Source: Bacillus gaemokensis
GTDB taxonomy: Bacteria; Bacillota; Bacilli; Bacillales; Bacillaceae_G
Length of the DNA stretch: 64,000 nt
Direction of reading: 5' to 3'
Assembly: GCF_001590835.1 (NCBI RefSeq)
Contig: NZ_LTAQ01000008.1
Location: 20,127 to 84,126, forward strand
Below are positions 43,488-52,732 of this stretch, in pieces (positions within the stretch are counted from its first letter, which is position 1; each line of letters opens with the position of its first letter). Both the position numbers and the translations under genes were made by a program. Under the pieces are notes generated by a model. It had not been told where the DNA came from, did no database searches, and saw only the letters and a program-made list of their open reading frames with translations.

Positions 43488-45358
43488 GAAAAGGAATTGT
43501 ACTCAAATTATTTACCCTTACAACAGCGCTCTGCATGTTGATTTTAGCAACAATTTTTATTGGGCAAACGATATTCTTTAAACAATATTATGCAAATCGG
43601 AAAGTGGAAGATATTAAAGTAAATATAGATTCCTTTGAGAAGAATTATTTGAATCATGTAGGAAATGCCGAAGAAATTCAAAAACTAGAGCAAGATTTTT
43701 TACGGGAAAATAATACGTGGATTACAACTGTAGATCGGAATGGGAATTTAAAACATGCAAATGATTTTTATTTTGAAGTCACGCTAGATCGTTGGCAAGA
43801 GAAGAAGTTTGGACAAAAAACAATTATCGTTCCCTTGTACTATCTCATGAATATAGAAGAGATTGAAAGTACAAAACTACCTGGTTTTGTAGGACAACAA
43901 GTTTATTTTAGTGGAGTGAAACGAGCCGATAGTTTTGTCACATATTATTTAGAGTTAACAAAAGGGAATTTAAGTTGGTCTAATAAACTGTTAGATAAAA
44001 AGTTAGGAGAGAGAGAGCTTAAAGCAGATGAGGAAATGAAAAAAGCTACTCAAGGATTGACTGATGAAGAAAAGAAAAAAGTCGCTCAAGATTTGAGTGT
44101 TGAGGAAAAGAAGAGAGCTGCTCAGAATTCGAGTGTCCATATGGGAGGAACTGTTACGAAAGTACAGTTACCCGATGTAAAAGGACCTGTAAATCCAATT
44201 TATAAAAATAATTTATTTTTGGATAGTATAAAGGAATTTCAAACTGACTTATTATTAAAAGAGAGCAATAATATACAGTATTCAACACAAACAATGGACT
44301 ATGAAAAAAATGATATAAAATATAAATTATTAATCAAACCAATTAAAGAAAAAGATGGATCGTTAACATATATATACGCAATGGCTTCCTTGCAGCCTGT
44401 TGATGAAGCGGTACAAATGGTAAAGGATTATTATGTATATATCATTGCGTTTGTACTAGTACTTATTTTTCTTGCATCTTTCTATTATTCAAAACAAATT
44501 GCAAAACCGTTATTACGAATCAATGATACAACGAAAAAAATTGCACATTTAGATTTCACGGAAAGAATCCCGATTACATCAAAAGATGAGATTGGTGATT
44601 TATCGCAAAACATTAACATGCTATCTAATACACTACATTCACATATTGGACAACTGGAACAAGACATCGAAAAAGAAAGAAAGTTAGAAAACACACGGAA
44701 AGAGTTTATTGCAGGTGTGTCACATGAACTGAAAACACCTTTAAGTATTATGAAAAGCTGTATTTCTATATTGAAAGATGGGGTAGCAGAACATAAGAAA
44801 GAACATTATTTTCAGGCGATGGAAAAAGAAGTGGATAAGATGGATATGTTAATTTTAGACATGCTGGAGTTGGCTAAATTTGAATCTGGTACATATAAAA
44901 TGAAAATGGATACTTTTTATATTGATGGAGTTATTGAGTATATATGTGAACAGTTATCATTAGAGATAGAGAAAAAAGAATTACATGTTTACAAGCATAT
45001 ATCTCCAGCCCAAGTTGTTGCAAATCAACACCGCATTGAACAAGTAATTGTCAACTTCATTACGAATGCAATTCGTTATACGCCGGAGAAAGAAGAGATT
45101 ATTATCTCGACAATAGATGAACCGAATCGAGTAAAGATTTGTATAGAAAATAAAGGTACTCATATTGAAGAGGAACAATTAGATAAAATTTGGGACCGGT
45201 TCTATCGTGTAGATACGGCTCGTCAGCGTTCAAAGGGTGGAACCGGACTTGGACTCGCTATTTCTAAAAATATTTTAGAACTTCATGGCGTAGAGTATGG
45301 TGTAACTAATACAGAAGATGGTGTGCTATTTTTCTTCTATTTAAATAAAAAAGTGTAG
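43484..45358 (+). CDS. Sensor histidine kinase with large extracellular domain
   Basis: 624 residues. Helix 1 at about 10-32, extracellular domain 33-315, helix 2 at 316-336, HAMP 337-390, H-box FIAGVSHELKTPLSI with phospho-His 414, N-box NFITNAIRYTPEKE, then GTGLGLAIS. The extracellular part contains an insert at about 184-217 built of two and a half 14-residue units (KKxxQxLxxEEKKxxAQ), a charged helix resembling the repeats of BasI in composition. Unlike BceS it has a true sensor domain. Confidence 0.93.
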   Translation: MRKGIVLKLFTLTTALCMLILATIFIGQTIFFKQYYANRKVEDIKVNIDSFEKNYLNHVGNAEEIQKLEQDFLRENNTWITTVDRNGNLKHANDFYFEVTLDRWQEKKFGQKTIIVPLYYLMNIEEIESTKLPGFVGQQVYFSGVKRADSFVTYYLELTKGNLSWSNKLLDKKLGERELKADEEMKKATQGLTDEEKKKVAQDLSVEEKKRAAQNSSVHMGGTVTKVQLPDVKGPVNPIYKNNLFLDSIKEFQTDLLLKESNNIQYSTQTMDYEKNDIKYKLLIKPIKEKDGSLTYIYAMASLQPVDEAVQMVKDYYVYIIAFVLVLIFLASFYYSKQIAKPLLRINDTTKKIAHLDFTERIPITSKDEIGDLSQNINMLSNTLHSHIGQLEQDIEKERKLENTRKEFIAGVSHELKTPLSIMKSCISILKDGVAEHKKEHYFQAMEKEVDKMDMLILDMLELAKFESGTYKMKMDTFYIDGVIEYICEQLSLEIEKKELHVYKHISPAQVVANQHRIEQVIVNFITNAIRYTPEKEEIIISTIDEPNRVKICIENKGTHIEEEQLDKIWDRFYRVDTARQRSKGGTGLGLAISKNILELHGVEYGVTNTEDGVLFFFYLNKKV

Positions 45359-45383
45359 AAAGGAATTTCTACACTTTTTTATT
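45346..45383 (+). terminator. Terminator of the basI-srtC-kinase operon
   Basis: AAAAAGTGTAGAAA / TTTCTACACTTTTT hairpin overlapping the kinase stop. Confidence 0.9.
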
Positions 45384-45479
45384 ATTTTTTAATGTATCTT
45401 GATAGTATCTTTACCTTATCTTTATTTTCTACACGTATAATTTGGGTAGAAAATGAGTTTTTTAAGGAGTAGATTAGCC

Positions 45480-45560
45480 ATGAATAGCAATTTACTAAGT
45501 GTAATGGTATTTATATTCTTATGTGTATTTATTGTTTTTATTATTGATATAACCCACTAA
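45480..45560 (+). CDS. 26-residue single-helix membrane peptide
   Basis: MNSNLLSVMVFIFLCVFIVF followed by IIDITH. AAGGAG at 45463-45468 and a terminator at 45594 support a real gene; spacing of 11 is slightly long. It would sit in the membrane with a short outer or inner tail. No family recognised. Confidence 0.5.
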   Translation: MNSNLLSVMVFIFLCVFIVFIIDITH

Positions 45561-45593
45561 ATTATGTAATAGAAAATATAGTTTGACTGCATA

Positions 45594-45634
45594 AAAAATC
45601 AGTTCTTTTCTGTAGGGAAGAACTGATTTTTTAT
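45594..45634. terminator. Bidirectional terminator
   Basis: AAAAATCAGTTCTTTTC / GGGAAGAACTGATTTTTT around TGTA. It ends the small peptide transcript and the leftward lipoprotein operon. Confidence 0.88.
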
Positions 45635-45641
45635 TATATAT

Positions 45642-46316
45642 TTATTTTGTAGTGATAGTTACAAGCTCATAACCAATAATAGAAGTACCTTTCATTAGTT
45701 TTTTGATTGTAACATATTCCTTGTTTATTTTGTCGTCTGGATTATGAGAACGCATGTCACCTAGAGATTTATTGAAACTTAGTAGTTCCATATTTATTTG
45801 TGGAACTGGTATTTTATCGTATTGAGCATCCTTGAGCACTATAATACACCCTTCGAATTCATAGGAGCGGATCCCGCCCAGCCACGTATCACTGTCATAT
45901 TGAACAGAGATTTTTTCATTGTTAATCATCACATCTTTCATATTTTTGTCTTCCTTATTAGCGAATAATATAGCTTTATCCTTTGTAAATTTAGGTAAAG
46001 ATGTAATGGGTTCAGAGCTGATCATACCTTCATCATTATCACGTTTTTGTAAAATACCCTTTTGAATGAATTTCTTAGCAACAGTCTCATTAATAATGAG
46101 TATCTTTTTTTCATCTTTTGTATCTAATTTCACTTTGTATAACTCTTTAGATGTTGTCTCTTTTTTATATCTTTCTACTAAAGGAGAGACAGATTGCTCA
46201 TCTCCAAGGAGTAGCATTCCATTTGCAGGTTCTTCTTTTTTTCCGAACAAGGAACAAGCACTCATGCTAAAGAGAGTAAGTGTGGCGACTATATAAATTA
46301 TCATTTTTCTTTTCAT
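45642..46316 (-). CDS. Lipoprotein of the third Bce cassette
   Basis: 224 residues with signal peptide and lipobox TLFSMSAC (Cys21). After the Cys: GKKEEPANGMLLLGDEQSV, YKVKLDTKDEKKILII, SLPKFTKDKAILFANKED. The same pattern (ANGM-x-x-x-G-x-EQ-x-V; K-KL-x-T-x-x-x-KK; LP-x-x-x-x-D-x-x-x-LFA-x-E) recurs in the lipoprotein at 52937-53515, so they are paralogues. I chose ATG 46316 (GGAG six bases before, clean signal peptide) over ATG 46337, which overlaps the permease stop. It is the last gene of the ATPase-permease operon. A protective or sensing accessory role is inference. Confidence 0.8.
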   Translation of the reverse strand: MKRKMIIYIVATLTLFSMSACSLFGKKEEPANGMLLLGDEQSVSPLVERYKKETTSKELYKVKLDTKDEKKILIINETVAKKFIQKGILQKRDNDEGMISSEPITSLPKFTKDKAILFANKEDKNMKDVMINNEKISVQYDSDTWLGGIRSYEFEGCIIVLKDAQYDKIPVPQINMELLSFNKSLGDMRSHNPDDKINKEYVTIKKLMKGTSIIGYELVTITTK

Positions 46317-46333
46317 CTGTTTCTCCATTTCTC

Positions 46334-48295
46334 TCATTCATATATTTTTTGGTATAAACGTTTCATATAAATCTTTCTAATAATAAAGAAGTAAAGTATT
46401 TGCATGCACATAAAACTTACTAATACAATTATTGAACTTTGAATAACAGAAATCGTCTGACTTGTTGTCTGTCCTAATTGATGTAGTGTGAGAAATCCAA
46501 AACCACTGTGAATCATAGCGACTACAATCGGTAAGAAAAATAGTATCATCATTTGTCTTGTAACAATTTGTTTCAATTCTTTTTGGCTTAAACCTAATTT
46601 TGAAATCATTTGATATTGCTTTTGGTCACGTTCTAAATCCGTAAATAGACGAAAATATAAAAAGCTTGTTGCAAATACAAAGAACACAATTCCAACTAAT
46701 ACACTCGTAATAGACAGTAGTCCGTTTTGTTGTTTCATTTCCAGCCATTTCAAGCTTAAAGAAGACAAGCTGAAATCTGTATTACGATAATCGGCATTTA
46801 TTGATGTCATCAGCTTTTTCGCAACATCTGTTGTTTCAGTCCAATTTTTGATGATAAAGCCGTATAAAGTATACTCCGAAAGAGCGCCAACTCGGTCTAC
46901 TTCTGTTTGTACCTGTAAGACTTTGTTATAAACAGCATCAGAGACGACGACAATTTCTCCGTATTTATCTTGAAGCTCCGGAATTAATAAGTTTTTTTGA
47001 ACGGGAAGTGATATCTTTAAATCACCGTGCTCTAATCTAATTATTTTTGATGTGTTATTTTTGCTCTTTACTTTCTTCCGTGGTATGACAAGACTTTCGT
47101 TTTCATTTAATAATTTTTCTGGTGGATATCCTAGTGTTTTTGCGTATGCATTATAATCTGTTAGTTTTATTAAAGTTAGTCCATTTTCGGTTACTTTAAA
47201 TGTTGGTGAAACAAGTTTATAAGAAAAGCCTGATTGTTTCAGTTGTTTTTTTATCTCTTCAACGTGAGATTCTTCAAGCGTATTTCCTTTATACGATTCA
47301 TATCTAAATGCATAGGGGCTTTCACTTTCAGCTAATCCAGAAGTTCCAATGGCTGCACAAGTTCCGATAGCAGTAAAAGCAACAGCAGATATAATTGCAA
47401 CCATAAAGAATGTTTTTGCATTATCTTTCATTCGATAAATGAGTTCTGAGATAACAAGAAGATTTGTTCTTTTAAAGAATGTATTTTCTCTGTTTTTTAA
47501 AGTGTGCATCACATATACACTCAATTGAGTAAATAAGAAATATGTTCCAATTACGACAAATACGACCCCAGCGCCAACGAGTAGTAATAATTGATTCCCA
47601 CTCATGTAGTCTTTCGCGACGATAATGTGGTAGACGAAAGCGTAACCGGCTCCAATTGAGATAATTGCTAGCAGAGATAACCAAACAGATGCCTTTGGCT
47701 CGGGTTTTGGCTTTTCCTCGGATTTAATTAGTTCTCCAAGTTCATTCACTTTTACCATTCTTGATGTAAACAATGAAATAAGAAGAAATAAAACGAAAAA
47801 GGCAATGCTCGTTGTTCCAATAGCTTTCAGTGGAAAGTAGAAGGAAAGAGTGTGCTGCGTTGCCAATAAAGATCCACTAACCAGCAAAACTAATTTAGAA
47901 AAAATCATCCCAAGTCCAATACCTATTAGTATAGAGAGGATTCCAATTAACATATTCTCTAGAAAAACTAATCGATGGAGTTGTTGATGAGACATACCAT
48001 GTAACATAAATAATCCGAACTCTTTTTTTCTATTTTTCAAGAATGCACTAACAGAATATAAAATAAAAAAGAAAGAGAAGAAAAAGGTCAAGTACTGGGA
48101 TATTTGAAATCCTATTTTCCCAAATGTATTCATTACGATACTTACGCCAGTCAATTCTCCCTGTAAATTCGGATGAAAGGCAAGTAGCCCGTAAGTGAAA
48201 AAAATCATAACAGCAAATGTGCTACTAAAAAAATGACCAAGATATATTCGCTTGTTCCGTATGACGTTATTAAAGGCGAGCTGCCGAAAAGTCAT
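46334..48295 (-). CDS. BceB-type ABC transporter permease (third module)
   Basis: 653 residues, ten helices. N-terminal MTFRQLAFNNVIRNKRIYLG and C-terminal RDQKQYQMISKLGLSQKELKQIV are the family signatures. The extracellular domain at about 310-515 is between helices 7 and 8. Its ATG lies inside the end of the ATPase gene, overlap 26 bases. GGAGG precedes. Confidence 0.9.
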   Translation of the reverse strand: MTFRQLAFNNVIRNKRIYLGHFFSSTFAVMIFFTYGLLAFHPNLQGELTGVSIVMNTFGKIGFQISQYLTFFFSFFFILYSVSAFLKNRKKEFGLFMLHGMSHQQLHRLVFLENMLIGILSILIGIGLGMIFSKLVLLVSGSLLATQHTLSFYFPLKAIGTTSIAFFVLFLLISLFTSRMVKVNELGELIKSEEKPKPEPKASVWLSLLAIISIGAGYAFVYHIIVAKDYMSGNQLLLLVGAGVVFVVIGTYFLFTQLSVYVMHTLKNRENTFFKRTNLLVISELIYRMKDNAKTFFMVAIISAVAFTAIGTCAAIGTSGLAESESPYAFRYESYKGNTLEESHVEEIKKQLKQSGFSYKLVSPTFKVTENGLTLIKLTDYNAYAKTLGYPPEKLLNENESLVIPRKKVKSKNNTSKIIRLEHGDLKISLPVQKNLLIPELQDKYGEIVVVSDAVYNKVLQVQTEVDRVGALSEYTLYGFIIKNWTETTDVAKKLMTSINADYRNTDFSLSSLSLKWLEMKQQNGLLSITSVLVGIVFFVFATSFLYFRLFTDLERDQKQYQMISKLGLSQKELKQIVTRQMMILFFLPIVVAMIHSGFGFLTLHQLGQTTSQTISVIQSSIIVLVSFMCMQILYFFIIRKIYMKRLYQKIYE

Positions 48296-49040
48296 TTGTA
48301 TTTCCTCCTAACATCGAAAGAACATCCATAATGTTTTGATAAAATACTTGGCGATTTCCATCGCAGTGAATTTCATTATATAGCTCTCCATCTTTTATAA
48401 AAATAACACGGTCACAGTAGCTGGCGGCCATTGGATCATGTGTAACTAACATCATTGTTGCCTGTTCTTCTTGATTTAATTTTGTTAATAGTTCCATTAC
48501 ATCTTGTGAAGCTTTAGAATCTAAGTTTCCTGTTGGCTCATCAGCAAGAATCAATTTAGGGGAATGAATGAGTGCACGAGCAATTGCTGTTCGCTGTGCT
48601 TGTCCTCCCGATATTTCATATGTTCTTTTATTTAAAAGTTCACTAATTCCTAATTTCTCCGAAATAGATTCTACGCGTTTATTCATTCTTTTCACGTTCA
48701 TACCATCTAGTGTAAGTGGAAGAACCATATTTTCTTTTACTGTTAAGGTATGAAGCAGGTTAAAAGATTGAAAGACGAATCCTAATTCACGGCGACGAAA
48801 TAATGCTAGTGGATTAGGAGCAAGTTGGTGAGGATTTTCTCCATTAATAAACACTTTTCCCGATGTCGGTGAATCAATAGTTGAAATTATATTTAATAAT
48901 GTTGTTTTTCCACTTCCAGAGGGACCCATAATTCCAACAAACTCCCCCTTATTTATTGTTAAGTTAATATTTGAAAGTGCTTTATGTGAAACCTTTCCTG
49001 TATATTCTTTACTAAGATCTTTTACTTTTACTATCTCCAT
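48270..49040 (-). CDS. BceA-type ABC transporter ATPase (third module)
   Basis: 256 residues. Walker A GPSGSGKTT, signature ISGGQAQRTAIARA, Walker B LILADEPTGNLDSKA, THDPMAASYC. It resembles the ATPase at 22470 more than that at 31787 (QAQR signature, similar C-terminal FYQ-I-DVL-LGG). ATG 49040 follows AAAGGAG; the in-frame ATG at 49079 is without a site. No kinase adjoins. Confidence 0.9.
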   Translation of the reverse strand: MEIVKVKDLSKEYTGKVSHKALSNINLTINKGEFVGIMGPSGSGKTTLLNIISTIDSPTSGKVFINGENPHQLAPNPLALFRRRELGFVFQSFNLLHTLTVKENMVLPLTLDGMNVKRMNKRVESISEKLGISELLNKRTYEISGGQAQRTAIARALIHSPKLILADEPTGNLDSKASQDVMELLTKLNQEEQATMMLVTHDPMAASYCDRVIFIKDGELYNEIHCDGNRQVFYQNIMDVLSMLGGNTNDFSAARL

Positions 49041-49089
49041 ATGAAAAAATCTCCTTTCATGATTGTTGCTATTATTCATTGTAGTAGGA

Positions 49090-49153
49090 GGGATACTCTT
49101 CTCATATTGAATTGTCTTTCGTTTTACTTACATGTTTGTAATGTTTCTGAAAA
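49090..49153 (-). promoter_or_regulatory. Partial TTACA box before the third Bce cassette
   Basis: Leftward TTACA-AACA-TGTAAG (reverse of 49127-49140) precedes AAAGAC (49119-49114), 18 bp and TATCCC (49095-49090). Only the palindrome is strong; the second half-site and hexamers deviate from the four full modules. Confidence 0.4.
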
Positions 49154-49208
49154 GAAAGTTTCCTTCATGGCTCAAAAGGTAATGGGAGAGAGTAGTGCGA
49201 GGTAATAC

Positions 49209-49245
49209 AAAAAAGAAGAGCACCATTTAGGCGCTCTTCTTTTTA
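49209..49245 (-). terminator. Terminator of thiT
   Basis: AAGAAGAGC / GCTCTTCTT stem around the thiT stop codon, with A and T runs at either side. Confidence 0.8.
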
Positions 49246-49892
49246 TTCATATGATGTGCACCAATACTTTTGAATAAGCGTGGTGATGTCATAAATAGAA
49301 ATAGAAGTAAAACCGTACATAAAGCAAATGAAGCAAGCATTGTACTGCCGTTCACAATCAATGAATAAAGAACGGCTGACTGTCCCGGCGGTGCGTATTT
49401 TCCAAAAAAGATAACACCGGCAATAAAGTGAAAGAAATAACGTGCAAAGCTACCAATGAATGTAGCAAGGATGATATAAACAAGCACTTTTTTTCCTTGA
49501 TTGCCTTTTGATGAAGGTTTATCTTTGCGGCTACCAAGACTAGCTTGTTCTTCATTAATAGGGCTAGATGTTACAAGTGCCTTTTGAATTGGACGATGGA
49601 ATAAACCTGCAAATCCAATAAAAGAAAATGCAACGAAGTACTCAATAAACGCTTGAACTGGCGTTAAAATATAAGCATCGCCGACTACAATTTGTAGCAG
49701 TCCCCAAACAAGTCCTCCTAAGAAAGCTGTTTTAAATCCCCAGCGGTAAGCGATAATAAAAATAGGAATCATAGCAAATGAAATAGAACCGCCTGTTGGA
49801 AGTTTAATCGATAGTGGTAAAATGTCGATGATTAAGGCGAAGGCTGCAAGAATTGCAGATTCAATCATCGCTTGTAAATTGGTGTTACGCAT
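49227..49892 (-). CDS. thiT: Thiamine ECF transporter substrate-binding protein ThiT
   Basis: 221 residues, six helices. The S-component of an energy-coupling-factor transporter that binds thiamine and works with the shared EcfAA'T module encoded elsewhere. Signature around GGSISFAMIPIFIIAYRWG and GLLQIVVGDAYILTPVQ. An insert near residue 122-140 (SPINEEQASLGSRKDKPSSK) lengthens a cytoplasmic loop. ATG 49892 lies 8 bases after GGGGGAC. Control by the upstream TPP riboswitch confirms the substrate. Confidence 0.92.
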   Translation of the reverse strand: MRNTNLQAMIESAILAAFALIIDILPLSIKLPTGGSISFAMIPIFIIAYRWGFKTAFLGGLVWGLLQIVVGDAYILTPVQAFIEYFVAFSFIGFAGLFHRPIQKALVTSSPINEEQASLGSRKDKPSSKGNQGKKVLVYIILATFIGSFARYFFHFIAGVIFFGKYAPPGQSAVLYSLIVNGSTMLASFALCTVLLLFLFMTSPRLFKSIGAHHMNKKKSA

Positions 49893-49900
49893 ATTGTCAG

Positions 49901-49948
49901 TCCCCCTACATCTAAGTTGCACAAAAAAGAATACTTACCATAGGGAGA
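49901..49948 (-). promoter_or_regulatory. Possible anti-Shine-Dalgarno hairpin before thiT
   Basis: On the mRNA TCTCCCTA (49948-49941) can pair with the ribosome binding sequence TAGGGGGA near 49908-49901, one G-U pair. It would let the riboswitch act on translation. No clear terminator hairpin was seen between aptamer and start codon. Confidence 0.4.
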
Positions 49949-49998
49949 TATGAAATACGTAATTGGAAAATGATGAGGTATGTATTTCGGCGTTTGCA

Positions 49999-50084
49999 CA
50001 ATTCCTACGTTAGCATTAACTAACAGGTTCAAAGGGTCGGAACGAAGTGTTCCCTCTCAGCAACGAGGCTCCCCCTGTGATAAC
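49999..50084 (-). ncRNA. TPP riboswitch (THI element)
   Basis: The reverse strand carries the conserved pieces in order: ACAGGGGGAGCC, GCTGAGAGGGAACAC, CCCTTTGAACCTGTTAG and TAATGCTAACGTAGGAA. These form the P2-P3 and P4-P5 arms that bind thiamine pyrophosphate. Binding should shut off thiT. Confidence 0.95.
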
Positions 50085-50175
50085 GAGATTCTTTATTTGT
50101 TAGGTTCATTGTAATGGAAATGGATGAGAATGGCAAATGAATCTATTAGGAATAGTCATTTGTATTTTTATATAT

Positions 50176-50364
50176 ATAAATATAAATTGAAACGAGATAA
50201 AACCGTTCTTTTTAGGTGGAAGAGAGCATCCGGCCATGCATAGAGGCGGTCAGCCCCTCTTCCTACCCCATGCTAAGTGAAAACAAAAGGAGAAAACGAG
50301 TGGAAATCTCCTTTTGTTTTCATAGCCACGACTTATATGCTGGCAAACCAACATGGGTTTATAT
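50176..50364 (+). repeat. bcr-like dispersed repeat, copy 3
   Basis: Best-folded copy: GGAAGAG pairs with CTCTTCC, and GAAAACAAAAGGAGA pairs perfectly with TCTCCTTTTGTTTTC across 13 or so bases. Ends CTTATATGCTGGCAAACCAA. Lies between the thiT riboswitch and feoA. Confidence 0.82.
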
Positions 50365-50449
50365 AACAAAAAATTATTTCAATATAATCATCTAAAAATG
50401 TTAATAAATATGAAGGAAAAAGATATAGTACTCGATAAATAGAATATGA

Positions 50450-50475
50450 TATAATTTTTCTGAAAATAATTATCA
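50450..50475 (+). promoter_or_regulatory. feoA -10 region and Fur box
   Basis: TATAAT (50450-50455) is followed by TGAAAATAATTATCA (50461-50475), a 14-of-15 match to the TGATAATNATTATCA Fur box. It predicts iron repression. Confidence 0.82.
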
Positions 50476-50497
50476 TTCTCTTTTGAGGGGGAAGATT

Positions 50498-50725
50498 ATG
50501 AGTTTAGTTGATATTAAAATAGGCGAAACGGTATTAGTAAAAAATTTGCAAGCGCTAGATAAGTTGTTAAAGCGCAGATTAGCTGCTTTTGGTTTATCTG
50601 AAGGAAGTGAACTTCGCTTGAAACAAAAGGCGATGTTTAAAGGGCCATGTACATTAGAGTGCCGAGGACAACTAATTAGCATTCGTCATTGTGACGCGAA
50701 AATGATAAAGGTGGAATTAGCGTGA
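50498..50725 (+). CDS. feoA: Ferrous iron transport protein A
   Basis: 75 residues, SH3-like fold: MSLVDIKIGETVLVKNLQAL and RLAAFGLSEGSELRLKQKA. A small cytoplasmic helper of FeoB. ATG 50498 follows GAGGGGGAAG; the upstream ATG at 50483 lies before this site. Its stop overlaps the GTG of feoB (GTGA). Confidence 0.93.
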   Translation: MSLVDIKIGETVLVKNLQALDKLLKRRLAAFGLSEGSELRLKQKAMFKGPCTLECRGQLISIRHCDAKMIKVELA

Positions 50726-52716
50726 ATAAGGTTGCTTTGCTAGGGAATCCGAATACAGGAAAAACATCATTATTTAATGCGCTGACTGGTTCTTATGAGT
50801 ATGTAGGGAACTGGAGCGGGGTAACGGTAGAAAAGAAGGTTGGTAGGTTAAAGGATAAGCAAGGAACATTAATTGATTTACCAGGTGTATATGATTTAAA
50901 TCCTGTTTCCCGGGATGAAGGTGTTGTTACAAACTTTCTATTAACTGAAGAATTTCAGCATATGTTAAATATTGTTGACTCTTCTCAATTTGAGCGTAAT
51001 ATGCATTTAACATTGCAATTATTAGAATTTGGTAAACCTGTTTCTATCGGTTTAAATATGATAGATGTTGCGAAGCAGCGTGGAATCGTTATTAACGTGA
51101 AAAGACTATCAGAAATATTAGGAGTAACGGTCGTCCCTGTTGTTGCAAGAAGCGGAAAGGGTTGTGAAGAATTACTTGCTACCCTACATGAGAGTGAGAA
51201 GAAAGAGAAAAAGAAAAAGCCGTTCATTCTTTCCTATGGTGAACAAGTAGATGCAGGAATTGTAAGCATTATGGATCTTCTCACTAAGGAAAATTATGAG
51301 CATCCAAGATGGCTAGCGCTTCAATTTTTAAGCAATAACGAAGTTGTAGAACAAGAAGTAAAAAGGTTACTGATTTATAAGGAACTTGTGGCAATTCGCT
51401 CTAATCTAGAAGCAAAACTTGATAGTACATTAGAACAACATATTTACAAGACGCGTGAAGTGTATATTGAAAAGTTAAAAACAAACGTTATTCAGCATGA
51501 AAAGGAAGGGAAGATTCCTTTTTCAGAAAAAATCGATCAGTTAATTACACATAAAATTTTAGGACTTCCTATCTTTTTAGCGGTTATGTTTTTTATTTTT
51601 CAGGTTACGTTTACGTGGATTGGGACACCGTTATCGGATATGCTTGATGAATTTCTTGGTGGACAGTTTACGGATTGGGTTACAACAGGGCTCGTAAATA
51701 TTGGGGCATCGGAGTTTATTCAAGCTCTTATTACCGAAGGGATTATTGCTGGTGTTGGTGCGGTATTAGTATTCGTTCCACAAATTTTTGCTTTATTCTT
51801 CTTCATTTCACTACTAGAAGATTCAGGGTATATGGCCCGGATTGCAGTTGTGATGGACCGTATCATGGAGTTCTTTGGTTTAAACGGGAAGGCGTTTATT
51901 CCAATGATTATCGGATTTGGTTGTAACGTACCAGGAATTATGGCAGCAAGAACGATTGAGCAAGAAAAAGAAAGATTACTGACGGTCTTAGTAACGCCAT
52001 TTATGTCTTGTTCAGCTCGTTTACCTGTCTATGCATTATTTGCAGGAGTTTTCTTCCCGCATAGTCAAGCGGTGGTCGTATTCTCTTTATACATTGCGGG
52101 GATTGTACTTGCACTGTTAGTTACCAAGTTAATGTCTCTTACCGTTTTAAAAGAAGAAAAATCTATTTTTGTGATTGAACTCCCGCCTTATCGTATGCCA
52201 CAAGCAAAAACATTATGGCTGAGTACGTGGGAAAAAGGAAAAGGCTTCGTTCGTAAAGCAGGTACATTTATCTTTGGTGGTTCTGTTGTCATTTGGTTAT
52301 TAAACTATGCTGGTCCATCAGGATTTGGTGTTGATATGGGAAAAAGTTTCTTAGCGATCATTGGTGGTTTTATTGCACCGATTTTAGCCCCGCTCGGTTT
52401 TGGAACGTGGCAAGCGGCAGCATCACTTTTAACAGGATTTTTAGCAAAAGAAGTTGTTGTTTCCACAATGGCAATTATTTATGCGGTGAAAGAAGATGTG
52501 TTAGGAAATGTAATGGGAGCGCACTATACTGTATTATCAGCATATGCGTTCATGTTCTTCATTTTATTATACGTCCCATGCTTAGCAACAGTAGCTGTGA
52601 TTCGTCGTGAAACAGGCTCTGTAAAATGGACTATTTTCTCTGTTGTTTATCCACTTATCATCGCTTACGTGTTAACGCTCGTTATATACCAAGTCGGATC
52701 CTTACTCGGATTCTAA
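50722..52716 (+). CDS. feoB: Ferrous iron transport protein B
   Basis: 664 residues. N-terminal G domain with G1 GNPNTGKTS (8-16), G3 DLPGVYDLNP near 53 and G4 NMID near 112; a helical spacer to about 275; then about eight or nine helices with Gate-type motifs GFGCNVPGIMAARTI near 393 and the repeated GTWQAAASLLTGFLAKE near 560. Moves Fe2+ into the cell. Start is GTG coupled to feoA. Confidence 0.95.
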   Translation: MNKVALLGNPNTGKTSLFNALTGSYEYVGNWSGVTVEKKVGRLKDKQGTLIDLPGVYDLNPVSRDEGVVTNFLLTEEFQHMLNIVDSSQFERNMHLTLQLLEFGKPVSIGLNMIDVAKQRGIVINVKRLSEILGVTVVPVVARSGKGCEELLATLHESEKKEKKKKPFILSYGEQVDAGIVSIMDLLTKENYEHPRWLALQFLSNNEVVEQEVKRLLIYKELVAIRSNLEAKLDSTLEQHIYKTREVYIEKLKTNVIQHEKEGKIPFSEKIDQLITHKILGLPIFLAVMFFIFQVTFTWIGTPLSDMLDEFLGGQFTDWVTTGLVNIGASEFIQALITEGIIAGVGAVLVFVPQIFALFFFISLLEDSGYMARIAVVMDRIMEFFGLNGKAFIPMIIGFGCNVPGIMAARTIEQEKERLLTVLVTPFMSCSARLPVYALFAGVFFPHSQAVVVFSLYIAGIVLALLVTKLMSLTVLKEEKSIFVIELPPYRMPQAKTLWLSTWEKGKGFVRKAGTFIFGGSVVIWLLNYAGPSGFGVDMGKSFLAIIGGFIAPILAPLGFGTWQAAASLLTGFLAKEVVVSTMAIIYAVKEDVLGNVMGAHYTVLSAYAFMFFILLYVPCLATVAVIRRETGSVKWTIFSVVYPLIIAYVLTLVIYQVGSLLGF

Positions 52717-52732
52717 AAGGAGATGGATCATA

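Noticed and set aside
49090-49153. A full fifth copy of the TTACA promoter module before the third Bce cassette
   Set aside because: The palindrome is good but the second half-site is missing at the right distance and the -35/-10 are poor in both directions; kept only as a partial site.
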